Shown here one piece after another: positions 24,326 to 34,964 of a DNA stretch of 64,000 nucleotides. The translations under genes and the position numbers were made by a program. The notes under the pieces were generated by a model. It was not told the DNA's origin. It saw only the letters and a program-made list of their open reading frames with translations, and ran no database searches. The stretch comes from Dipteronia dyeriana. Lineage: Eukaryota; Streptophyta; Magnoliopsida; Sapindales; Sapindaceae. Numbering within the stretch: position 1 is the first letter of the stretch; the number at the start of each line of letters is the position of its first letter. The DNA is taken from the NCBI GenBank assembly GCA_032871835.1, contig CM065297.1, positions 66,761,253 to 66,825,252 of the forward strand, given 5' to 3'.

Positions 24326-26443
24326 TGTTAGGTTCTAGATTTGTATTGGCTTGATTCCATAACAAAACTTCATTTCTTTGTAATGCTTAGTTGCCTAAGT
24401 GGTTCGTGATGATAAGAACTTCAAGGAAGAAAATCAACTTCTCATGATGCAAAGTTCATCTTCAAGAGGATTGGTACTATTCTTGGATGCTAAGGTATCG
24501 AGATTCTTCTTCCTCTTACAAGGCGTAAGCTCACACACACACACAATTCATAAATTTGTGTCCCTACATCATAGCGCATTATTTGGTATAACATATTCAC
24601 ACACTTGAAGTTGAATGCTCATGCATTTGGTATGAAAGTAACATGTTTTGGAAAATGCATGATTGGAGACTATCTCTATGTAGTTTGCATTCTTGTGTGA
24701 AATGTGTTTGTTTGTTTATATTTTTGTGTAACTTGGATCTTGAACTTGATTTTAGTCTTAGATTGTTCATGATTTAGTTCCGGTCATTTCGGTTACTCAT
24801 ACTATTGATTTAGAGTTCTAAATCAAAAGATACTACACTTTCAACTCATATTACATACATTGTCTTCGTCTTCGTATATTGAGTCAAATTATTATTTTCT
24901 GGGTTAAGTATCTTATATTTCCATGTCCTTGAGGGAGTCCCAGTTTGTAATCTTCAAACAAATTCAAATTTGGAGTTCGGAGGCCAAAGAACGATAGAAG
25001 AAAGCTAGAGGAGCGCAAGGGAAGAGATGCGATGGCATAAGCCATCACTTTGCACCATACCGATATGGCGCGTGGCCATCTCGGCCCCAAAGTTTCTCTA
25101 CCCTGAGATGACCACGCGCCATCTCAAGGAGGCACTAAAGCATGGGGACTTTTTGGTCTTTTGGTTGTTCTGTCTTTAAATCTCTCCTTCCGTCTCATTC
25201 ATTAACAACTTGAGAAAAACGAATTTGAAGAACAAGTGCAGAATTTTTCTCTCAACATTTTGAGTTTTGTTTTTTGTTAACTTCTTCATTTCTACTCCGA
25301 ATCACTTGATTCAAAAACCGATTTCGAGTGTCTTGAAGATTTCTACAAACCCCAAGCATTTCCAGAACCAAAGTATGTCTAGATTTTTCATTGTGATCAG
25401 ATCTTTAGTTCGTGATTCTTGTTGGTAAAATCATCTTCTTCTTAGTTTTCTTCTTATATCTTCTTATTGATTGATGCCTTTTGATTAAGAAGCATGACTA
25501 AGATGATTTTGATATCATTTTGTGGTTTGTTGATTTGATTTTCAAGTTTAGCTAGATTTGTGATAAGTTGATTGATTTGTGCTAAACTTGATAAACATGA
25601 AATTGTTTCTAGAAATCTTTTGTTCTTATGCTTGATTGACTACTTCTAGATTTAATTTCATTTTCTAAGAAATAGTTCTACATCAATTGGTATATTAATT
25701 TAATTGATTTGGTTCTTAATTGATAACATGCTTAAGTTACCTAGATACATTTGTGATTGTTCTTTGAAAGCATAATCTAGCTATCTAGTTGCGTGTCCAT
25801 AGAATTTGTTGATCATCATTTTCTATGTTGAGTGCTTGTTTACATTTGCATTCATGATCACTTAGATGCCTTGTGAAGAGGTTGAAAGTCTCATATCTTA
25901 GAGTGATTCTTAGATTTAAGCAATTAGAAGTCTTAGCTAGAGTCGTGAGGACTTGTATAGCAAAGCAAATGGAAGTCTCGACAAGAGGTGTGAGACCTCA
26001 GATTGTTGAGCAAGGAAGTCTTGACTAGAGTCGGGAGGACTCGGATAGTTGAGCAAGAAGTCTTGCCTAGGGTCAGAAGGATCCGGATAGGTGAGCAAGA
26101 AATCTTCCTAGAGACAAGAGGTCTTGGATAGGAAGTCGGCTTAATAGATCCCTAGGTTCAAGGATAGAGTATGAGTGATAGCTTGGATGCATTTGTTGAT
26201 TGCTTGAGTGTGTAACTCTTATTTGAAATAGTGGATTTTCTTTTGCCAGTGGTTGTGGTATCAACCCGTGGATGTTTCCTCTTCAGAGGTTTACCACGTA
26301 AATATTATGTGTCATTGTTTGCAATTTTCATTAAACATTGTTAAAATTGCATTGTTTTAAAAGAAGACAAAAAATTGAAGCATATACCTATTCACACCCC
26401 CCTCCTAGTTATATTTACACTATAAAGATAAAGTGAAATTTCA
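24326..26443 (+). repeat. 3' LTR of element S
   Basis: 2,118 bp, TGTTAGG...TTTCA, partner of 2734-4751. It is longer mainly through an added segment around 25090-25165 that brings an extra inverted copy of the palindromic motif, and through small indels. It is followed by the second CTTAT target copy and then by element A sequence. Confidence 0.92.
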
Positions 26444-26448
26444 CTTAT

Positions 26449-27430
26449 GACTTGGATACCAAGAATATAGCTTGCTTCTCTTAAGTTCTTTATATCAAAT
26501 TGTTTTGCTAACCATTCTTTTACTGATGTCAATGCACCTACATCTTTTCCATAAGTAGTGTATCATCAACATAAAGAACTAGGAAAACCAACTTGAAACC
26601 TTTAATCCTTTTTTATACACATGGTTCATCAAGGTTTTGAATAATTCCAAAGCTTTTCACAGCTTGATCGAACCTTATGTTCCAAGATCTGTATGATTGC
26701 TTCAATCCATATATGGATCTTTGTAACTTGCATACCCTTTCCTCTTAGCTGTTTTCAATGAATCCTTCCGGTTGCATCATATAGATGCTTTTGTCAAGAC
26801 TACCATTAAGGAAAGTTGTCTTGACGTCCATTTGCCAAATCTCTAGGTCTAGAGATGCCGCAATGGATAAGAGTATCCTAATGGATTTAGGCATGGCCAC
26901 AGGAGAGAAGGTGTCTTCATAATTGATACCTTCCTTCTGTGTGTAACCTTTAGCTACCAATCTAGCTTTAAAGGTTTCCACCTTTCCATCCATTCCTCTT
27001 TTCCTCTTGCATACCCACTTGCAACCGATGGGTTTTATCCTTTTAGGAAAGTCTACAAGAGACCAGACTTTGTTTTGAACATAGATTCAATTTTGAATTG
27101 CATTGCCTTTTGCCAACGGTGACAATCAACATCTTCTATTGCTTCCTTGTACGTATAGGGATCATCTTTGTCCAAAAGATTCTCTACAGATTCTCCCGGA
27201 CCGATGTATCTCTCAGGTTGTCTACTAACCCTCCCACTACGATAAGGTATGGTAAATTGTTGATCTTGTGTTGGTGCGGAACTTACTATTGGGCAAGATT
27301 GTGAAACCGCTTGTGGAATTGTATCTCTTGAAAGCTCATTAAGGATAATTCTACTTTTAGGCACAAAATTATTCATATAGTCCTCTTCCAGAAATTTAGC
27401 ATTTGTTGAAACAAACACTTTAAGATCTGA
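26449..27430 (-). pseudogene. Element A: RT N-terminal half and integrase-RT linker
   Basis: On the minus strand, frame 27418-27053 encodes the linker (RSGRVSRQPERYIG) and the start of RT (WQKAMQFKIESM). Frame 26993-26745 gives [13 protein letters not shown] and QMDVKTTFLNGSL with the first catalytic Asp. After a stop at about 26745, the reading continues as IYGLKQS and then LYVDD near 26570. The gene is cut at 26449 by element S and resumes left of it at 2728. Confidence 0.85.
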
Positions 27431-28290
27431 AGGACTATAGAAATAATATCATTTGGTTCCTTTCGGATACCCTACAAATATGCATGTTTCTGAACGGGAC
27501 TACATCTTTTCTGTCTTTCCTTTTAAAACATGCGCAGGACATCCAAATATCCTTAAGTTTTGTAAACTAGGCATTCGCTCGGTCCACAACTCATGCGGTA
27601 TTTTACAAACCAACTTAGATGGTACATCGTTTAGAATGTACTTGGTAGTATGTAAAGCATATCCCTAAAAGTAATTGGGAAGCGTTGAATAAATCAACCA
27701 AAACCTAACCATGTCCAAAAGAGTTTTATTTCTCCTTTCTGCCACCTTATTTTGTTGAGGTGTACCGGGTGCAAAAAAATGAGAAATTATCCCATTATAA
27801 TGAAGATATTGTTGAAACTCAGCAAATAGATATTCTCCACCATGATCAGACCTTAAGATTTTTATGCGTTTCTCAAGCTGATTTTCCACTTCAGCTTTAA
27901 ATGCTTTGAACATGCTAAAAGCATCTGACTTATGTCTCATGAGATACATATAGCCAAATCTTGAGTAATCATCCATGTAAGTGATGAAGTACTCATATCC
28001 ACATCTAGCCTGAATGCTCATAGGACCATACACATCAGTGTGTATCAATCCTAAACTTTAGTTGGCTATTGTGCCTTTGGTCGAAAATGACCATTTGGTC
28101 ATTTTACCTTCCAAACAAGATTCACAAATTGGTAGATCATCAACCTTTAAGTCACTTAGAGGTCCATCACTAACCAAGATTTAAATCCTATTAAGGTTAA
28201 TATGACCTAGGCGCAAATGCTATATGTAGGTTTCATCGTTTGATAATTTTACTCTTTTATGATTAGGTTCCATTGATTCCGTGTCTAACA
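27431..28290 (-). pseudogene. Element A: integrase
   Basis: The best frame is 28048-27665 (127 residues): HTDVYGPMS with the first Asp, RSDHGGEY with the second, and QNKVAERRNK with the Glu, so the DDE triad is intact in this frame. The zinc-binding part upstream (28049-28290) is broken by stops. Downstream to 27431 lies the C-terminal region, fragmented. Confidence 0.83.
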
Positions 28291-29310
28291 AGTGAGAGAT
28301 ATTTCTATGCAAATAGAATAAATCATTTTCCAATGTACCTTTGCAAACAAATTTTTTATTCTTACTAATAATAAAACCTTTATTAAAAGTACCCGAATAT
28401 CCAAATTTATTTAGACAAGAAACCGAAATTAAATTCCTCTTGAATTGTGGTACATATTAAACGTTTATTAAATCTAAATGCCTATAAGAATCTAAATTGA
28501 TTCTAATATCTCTCACTACAGTAGTAGACACCAACGAAAGTTGAATTCATTCACATTCATTATATTCCTTTGTCCCTTTTCGCCACAAAGGAAACACTTT
28601 CCTTTGATCTTGGTTACTATCTTGGTCTCCTTCTAGGTAGACCCAAATTGCTTTTTCTTCTGTTGTTTATTGATCTCCTAACGGGTCTTAACAGTAGCAA
28701 CTTTACAAACCATATGAATCTCTTGACCCTTGCCCTTCACAAGAATCTTTCGGCACTTTGAACATCTTGTATCAGGCCTTGCAAGGTGTATTCCTTATTT
28801 GTTCAAGGTGTAGTCCAACTTGAACTAATCAAAGGAATCCGACAGTGAGTTGACAATCATGTCAATTTTTCGTCTCACCATCTATCTCAGAACCATTGAG
28901 TTCAACAATGTTGAGATGTCCTATTACTTTCATCATGTGATTATTCACAGCCTATCCAGGTTTCATCCTAAGACTCATGAGAGCAGTCACTGCCTCTCTT
29001 TTTGTCGTCCTTGACTTCATAGCAAACATCTCTTTCAGAGACATCATTATTTCGGCAATAGACTCCGTTCCTTCATGTTGCTGTTGCAACACGTCAGAGA
29101 TGATGGTCATAATGTAACGTACATTTAGCCATCTCATCTAAAGACTTCCATTACTGATACTCATCTCTTTCTCCTCATTAGATTCAGGAATAGACATAAC
29201 GAACTTATAGTTTTTCAACTTGCAACAACAACCCAATTTTCCTTTTCCATTTGACATAATTATCATCAGTTTAAGTATTATCTTTTAGGATGTTTGATTA
29301 GGGATGCGGT
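28291..29310 (-). pseudogene. Element A: gag with zinc knuckle; protease deleted
   Basis: Minus-strand pieces include SLKEMFAMKSRTTKREAV (frame 29137-28952), typical of the UBN2-type Copia gag, and a zinc-knuckle beginning near 28600 (KCFLCGEKG). Compared with element B, about 180 bp covering the rest of the zinc knuckle and the protease active site is missing between 28590 and 28520. Several stops interrupt the reading. Confidence 0.72.
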
Positions 29311-30549
29311 CATGATTTCTTTTTAATAACAAAAATTATATAAGTAAACAATCATTATAAAGAACTTTCAAAAATTTATCTTGAATTAAATAAAATAATT
29401 CAATCGTAAAAATTCAACAGTGATCCAACACCCATAAATGTCACGCCTCATTTAGGAGTTCGCAACACTTACTAGTTGGACTAGATCCCACCTAATTGTT
29501 AACATAACAACCAACGTTTTAAATTTTAGCCTTACAATTTTATTAACAAGAACTCTTGGGAGGATATTAATAAAATCACATTGAGTGTGTTACCAAGTTA
29601 TCGACCTTCAATATAATCCCTCACGAATATCCCTCATTTGGGAGTAGATATCGTTTGGGTTAATTGTCTAGTCTATCCTTATAAGGAAGTATCTTGCTAA
29701 ATTCCAATCATAAATACATCTTGGGAGGTCATTACACAAAATATAAAGCTCAACTAAACTCGGAGGTCGTTGGTGTTCCAAAACACCTTCTCCCACTCAA
29801 TTATTTAAGGCGTGTGATCGAATTCCAAAGAATGATTTATCAAGTTATCTAGATGCCAATTAGATACCTAAACCATTCAATGCATATTCATACCAAAAGA
29901 GATATATGAGTGGCACTCCTATTCTATATGACATGTTATCAAACAATGACAAACATTGCAATATTTATAAAAATTTAAATAGCTACAATTTTGGTCCATC
30001 CTAGAAAAGCAAGTAAATTACATATGTCTTGGATTACAAAAAACACTTTTCTTAGCAAAAAAGTCTTCAGGCGACCTTTTTCATTTGGACTCCCTCGGCT
30101 GCCTCCCATGGGCATGCGCACCCTTGGCTCCCTCCCATGGGCGTGGCCAACCCACAACCCCATAAGGGGCTGCCATGCGCAGCCCATCCTTTCCATAGGG
30201 TTGCCGTGCGCAGCCCATGCCACAACAATCGTGGCCGCGTGCTCTTCGCACACACGTTTGTTGCTATAGCTCACACAGTCCCAAACTTGTTCCAGTTGCT
30301 TCCAATTCTTCAAAACTTCGAGTCTTTGATACTTAAATGTAATACAGAAGAATTTAAAAAAAAAATACTGCAGTTTTTTTTTATATAGTATAGTGGAGTA
30401 TTCTTATTACAATAGCAAAATAAAAAAAACTTAGCAATTACAAAGAAGGAAATTATGGCGATGATAGGCCACCCTTCTTGTTACAATCCAAAAACAAAAA
30501 TACATTGAATTTCTAGGACCACAATTGAGCAATAACAATCCACATATAA

Positions 30550-30592
<43 letters not shown>

Positions 30593-30730
30593 ATACATTC
30601 CAATGTAAATATATACGCGAAAACCTATAATGTCATCTTTTTCTAAAACATGCATAATCACAATAAAAAGAAAGGGCTCACGTATACATACATCAATTAA
30701 TCAAGGGTACAACTTGCCTCTGATACCAAT
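29311..30730 (-). other. Element A: leader between 5' LTR and gag, with primer site
   Basis: About 1.4 kb of untranslated leader. The primer binding site lies at about 30718-30729 (minus strand TGGTATCAGAGG, one mismatch from the tRNA-iMet complement). A GC-rich island at about 30070-30260 is built of repeated CCCATGG / GCGCAGCCCAT phrases. The short frames on both strands there (for example 29991-30269) are by-products of its composition. An AT microsatellite lies at 30553-30590. Confidence 0.75.
30553..30590. repeat. AT microsatellite in element A leader
   Basis: Pure alternating AT tract. Element B has a shorter one at the homologous site (41245-41271). Confidence 0.9.
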
Positions 30731-31316
30731 TGTAGGTAAAATCGCACAACGGAAGCGTAAAATTAGGGTTTGGTATAAACAAAAATCTCCCCCCTCATTA
30801 GAACCATCCTTAACCCTAGATTAATTGATGTATATTAAAAGTATCATACCCTTTTCTCGTGATGATTGAACTAGTGCCGAATTGAATCCGTAAGATCTTC
30901 CAATCCAATCAAGAACGTGAATCACCTAGGAGTGTACCTGAGGATGGAAACAAACAAAATATTTTCCTTTGTTAGTCACAATAATCCTCCAAGAAGAAAA
31001 ACAAAGAGCGTTAGGCTTGTGACTTATCAATTAATTTGAATGAAACTTGTGTAAACCTAGATTCGATGTTGTACACAAAACCTTTCAATGTAAAGGCTAA
31101 TAGTGCACTATCGAATACAAAACATTCTTTCCTTCTTTTCTTCTCTGCCGAATTTCACTATGTCAATCTTTAGAGTTAGACGAATTTATCTAGTGCAAGA
31201 AGCGAGTTCTTTTCACTCAAAATTCCTTTTTGGCCGAAATTTACTCTTGTAAATTATGCTTGGCCAAAATTCTCTTTCTTTCTTTTTGAATCCATAGCAT
31301 GGCCGAATTCAACTAC

Positions 31317-31383
<67 letters not shown>

Positions 31384-33063
31384 ACATATATATATATATG
31401 TATATTTATATATAGTGACCGAATTCTACATGTATTTAGTTTAGGAGACTTAATCCTTTCCTAAGAAGGATTTACTTGGTAGGCAAGAATCCTATCCTTA
31501 GGTGGATTTACTTGGTGACCAAGAATCCTTTTCAAAAAATGAATTCTTTCCTACACCAGGACTTATAATCCAACTCAAATAGTGTATTAATGACCATATT
31601 AAAAACTTTCTAATTTGACTAGATAAATAATTCCGTTTATTTATCTACTTATCAAATATAGTCTTTAATATTAATTATACTACCAACAATAGTATAATAT
31701 TAGGAGATCTTCTCCTACTAAAAAAAATATTTTGACTTTTAATTAAATAATTAATTATTACTAAATTAATTAATTTCAATTTAATTAAATAATAAAAAAA
31801 AAAACAATATAATAAGCTATTTTAATAGCCTTGCTGCCCAACACCTTATATGGGCCATTATATTTTTTTTTTCTATTTTATCAAATCCATTGGACCTTAA
31901 TAAAAAATCCACATTTGAACTAGACCCATTCTAACAAATAGAAACAAGTCCACATGCCTCAATACGATTCTAAATGGACCCATTAATTGGTCCGGTAGAA
32001 TATATCAAGTTATCCGTGCAAGTTCGTGTGGATTGGGGATCTATGCGGGCTATCTAAAATTAAGCTCCAATAGACACAAACCAATCACAACCAATAAATG
32101 ATTCACTTAGGTCCGATCTATTAATTTTAGTTCATTCCACTAAAAAACTAAAATTGAACTCTTAAATAAATATAGAATAAGTTAATATTGCTAATTCATA
32201 CCCTAGACATTTTTATTGGAGATAGTGTATCCTCGTGAAGAATACCAGTAATCGCCAAGAGCTCGACCGCCTTTAGCTCTCCAAGTTACCATATTTACTC
32301 ATATGACCACATTTTGAATTTGGATATGTTAACTTGTCAAGAAGCTATATTTCAATAGACACTATTGAAAACTTAACGTTAAGATTTAATATCCAATACC
32401 TCAAAATATTCGTATGATGGTATTCTACTCATATTTAATAAATGGAGCCACAATGTCAATCTCTATAAATGAAGTCCTCTATCGATTAATAAATGAATAC
32501 CACCAAACTATCAAGGATAGACTATGCTATATAATCGTACACATTGATAGCTCAAATGATAACATTTGCAACCGTAAGTCCATCATTTATCTCAGGATTG
32601 GGATAGACTTTCCGATTTTCCTCAAGTAAAAACTTTTATCTACTGATGGTTGTGGATAAATTAATTCACTGTGATCCTATTCAATGCACCTAGTGCACTA
32701 GATTCTTTTGCCCAAAGACACCACACTTTAATGATTTTATACTCATCATAACACATTGGATCCCACTCAAATGCTAGCAAAAGAATCTACAACTTTGACA
32801 AGATAAAGGTGCCCAACCTTTATCTTAAGTTGTGAATATTATTCATGACTAACTAAAGAATTGTGTCTACCTCATACATATCCAGATGCATGAACAATTC
32901 TTCTTTTCTCATATTCTTTTGACCTTATGATTATTTACTTTTGACAATTATAATAATTAAATTACAAATGCTATAAGATTTGTTAAACTAGAAATCACTT
33001 TATTAATATGAAAAGATTGTCAAATACATTATTATACTCTTGCTATCGAGCATAATCCCAACA
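30731..33063 (-). repeat. 5' LTR of element A
   Basis: 2,333 bp. On the minus strand it runs from TGTTGGGATT at 33063 to CTACA at 30731, followed by the primer site. A TA-rich tract covers about 31315-31416. It is the same LTR family as element B (41414-43620) but clearly divergent from it. Confidence 0.92.
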
Positions 33064-33425
33064 CCGATGATAATTGGCTAGACCTTTTATAGAAAAACTT
33101 ATTATGAATAGATGTTGATAGGGTTTGCATATTGAATATCGTATTACTTCTTTTAATATACTTGAAGCAAAATTGACACACACATTTTTTTTATAAGTAT
33201 GTTGATATTATTGCAATTTTTTAAGAATAATAAGAGAGATTGAAAATCTTAGTGTATCTCTCATGGCATGTGAAGCTTATTTTGTTGAGTTTCTTTAAAA
33301 TTGCTTAAGTGTATGATTGTGTGAGTTTCTTTGTGAACGCATTATGCTATCTTGATCTTAGTTATATTATTTATCAAGGGGGAGCATTGTATGCTAAACG
33401 TTTTTCTCATTTTTGATATGTTCAC

Positions 33426-34785
33426 ATGTTTCAAGTAGATTTTTTTGTTGGCATATACTTGGATGATATGATGAATCATAAATATGCTATTTTATATTTC
33501 TTTATTTGCATGATGATTCTTTGTATTACAACATGTCTATTTTTTTTTTTTGTGACTAACGTGCTTTGGTTGCTTCCACTCATGTTTGTTTTTGTTTTTA
33601 GTATTTCTTTACACAAAGTCATGGGGATCACTAAGATTACCGAAGGTGTAAACTCATCCAAACCCATAGTAAAGACCGAGTCTTCCTCTAAGGGATCCAA
33701 GTCATCTGAGGTGAATCCTTTAGGAGTTATGGGAACTAAGAAGTTATGTCAAGAAAGAGGAATTGACTTGAGTAAGTGTGTAGGATCCTATATCCATCAA
33801 ATCTTAATTGATAGAAATTGGGGCTCTTGGGTTAGCATGCTTTGTATTGTGAATGATAGTATTGTTAGGGAATTCTATCATGTGTACAAGAAATGTGCAA
33901 CCTATTTAGATGCCATGATGGATGTTAGGGGTGTAATTCTTATAGTAAACTCAGAGAACATTAATAAGTTCCTCCGGTTGCCCAATAATATTGAGATAGA
34001 TTTTCTTGATGTGGATTTAGTAGAAAATCCTAATATTATGTGTCAAACACTTTGTGATGACATTACCTTTGAGTGGAGGAATCGATCATACATTAATCAA
34101 GGTGAGTTGACTAAGGTAAGTGCCTTTTGGTATCTTTTTACATGCACTAATCTTGTAGGATCTTCTAATACTACGGAGTTGAATAAGGAATAGGTCAAGA
34201 TTGTGCATGCCTTAGTGACTAATCGACCCATAAACCTTGGAGAGATTCTCATGTCTTATATAGATAGTGCGGCTTTGTTAACTAGGTTGGACAAAAATTT
34301 AGCACTACTGAGGTTTATCACTCAATTGTGCTTGGCTCGTGGTGTGAAAACACAAGGGGGGAGATGTGCTTTTACCTCTCTTGGAAAGTTTTAGTGATAA
34401 GCGTGTGACTTTTATGTCATACAAGAATAAAGGAAAGGCTTGTGACACATTTGGACTCTTTAGTGGATCTCAAGATACAAGCCATGTGATTAGCACAAGT
34501 TATCTTCTAGAATGGGCGACTCAATTGAAGGAAGAGGTTGAGAAGTCAAACTTGAAGATTGAAGAACTTAACTCAAAGGTAGCTCAACAAGATGCAAGAA
34601 TCAAAGAGTTGGAGTACATTGCTACAAGCAATAGACCATCACTAAAGCAATTTGTGAGATCTACAAACTGCTCAAAGTTCTTGATGAAACATGTGAACGA
34701 AGAGGTACATTTATTCTCTTGTCCTTTTTTGCTTCAATTCATGTCAAAATGGGGGAGAAATTGGATAAATTAGATGTGCTAGTTT
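33426..34785 (+). pseudogene. Sirevirus env-like ORF, copy 2 (better preserved)
   Basis: Frame 33426-34193 encodes 255 residues: a hydrophobic stretch at about residues 19-60 (two possible membrane passes), then MGITKITEGV at about residue 68, a Ser/Lys-rich linker, and the domain resembling the 'putative plant transposon protein' family (DSIVREFYHVYKK, VRGVILIVNSENINKFLRLP). A TAG at 34191-34193 is in frame with the continuation 34194-34394 (NRPINLGEILMSYID). A frameshift leads to 34366-34773, a coiled coil. Whether the hydrophobic part belongs to the protein or translation starts at MGITK is undecided. The poly-T tract inside it differs from copy 1 by exactly three bases, keeping frame. Confidence 0.66.
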
Positions 34786-34964
34786 ACTTAGTTTCTTTCA
34801 ATCTTATATATGTATTTGGGGAGATTTATGCGTTTATTCTCTCATTTTGTTTGTTTCATTTTAGTTTTATGTGGAAACTTGAACTTTTATGGCATGTAAT
34901 ATTGTCATACTGTTATAAAAAAAATTCAGATTTGTATTTTACAAATATCTCATATAAATAAAAT

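Larger units (their letters stand above)
2734..26443 (+). mobile_element. Element S: composite Sirevirus-type Copia retrotransposon
   Basis: A 23,710-bp element with LTRs at 2734-4751 and 24326-26443, a tRNA-iMet primer site, gag, pol and a multiple polypurine-tract region. It begins TGTTAGG, ends TTTCA and is flanked by a perfect target duplication CTTAT (2729-2733 and 26444-26448). Element B at about 37228 shows the uninterrupted sequence at the homologous site. Large LTRs, the tRNA-iMet primer site, repeated AAGGGGGAGA tracts and an env-like ORF in the family indicate the Sirevirus (SIRE/Maximus) lineage. It is far larger than the usual 9-10 kb because it carries a second pol copy and a 10-kb foreign block (10093-20058). 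Both pol copies are defective. Confidence 0.9.
1..33063 (-). mobile_element. Element A: Copia LTR retrotransposon, split by element S
   Basis: A minus-strand Copia element. Its 3' LTR lies at 1-1856 (its outer end is cut by the window edge) and its 5' LTR at 30731-33063. Between them, read on the minus strand, are a leader, gag, integrase, RT and RNase H remnants. The coding part is interrupted at 2733/26444 by element S. The two halves join logically: the RT part right of S and the RT/RNase H part left of S continue the same protein. The domain order integrase before RT shows Copia. I did not assign a lineage. All reading frames carry stops or frameshifts, so A is dead. The left target duplication is off-window; the right flank begins CCGAT at 33064. 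Confidence 0.88.

Noticed and set aside
29991..30388. Overlapping open frames on both strands (92, 83 and 112 residues)
   Set aside because: They lie in the GC-rich leader island of element A, reappear in broken form in element B, and match no family. They are composition by-products.
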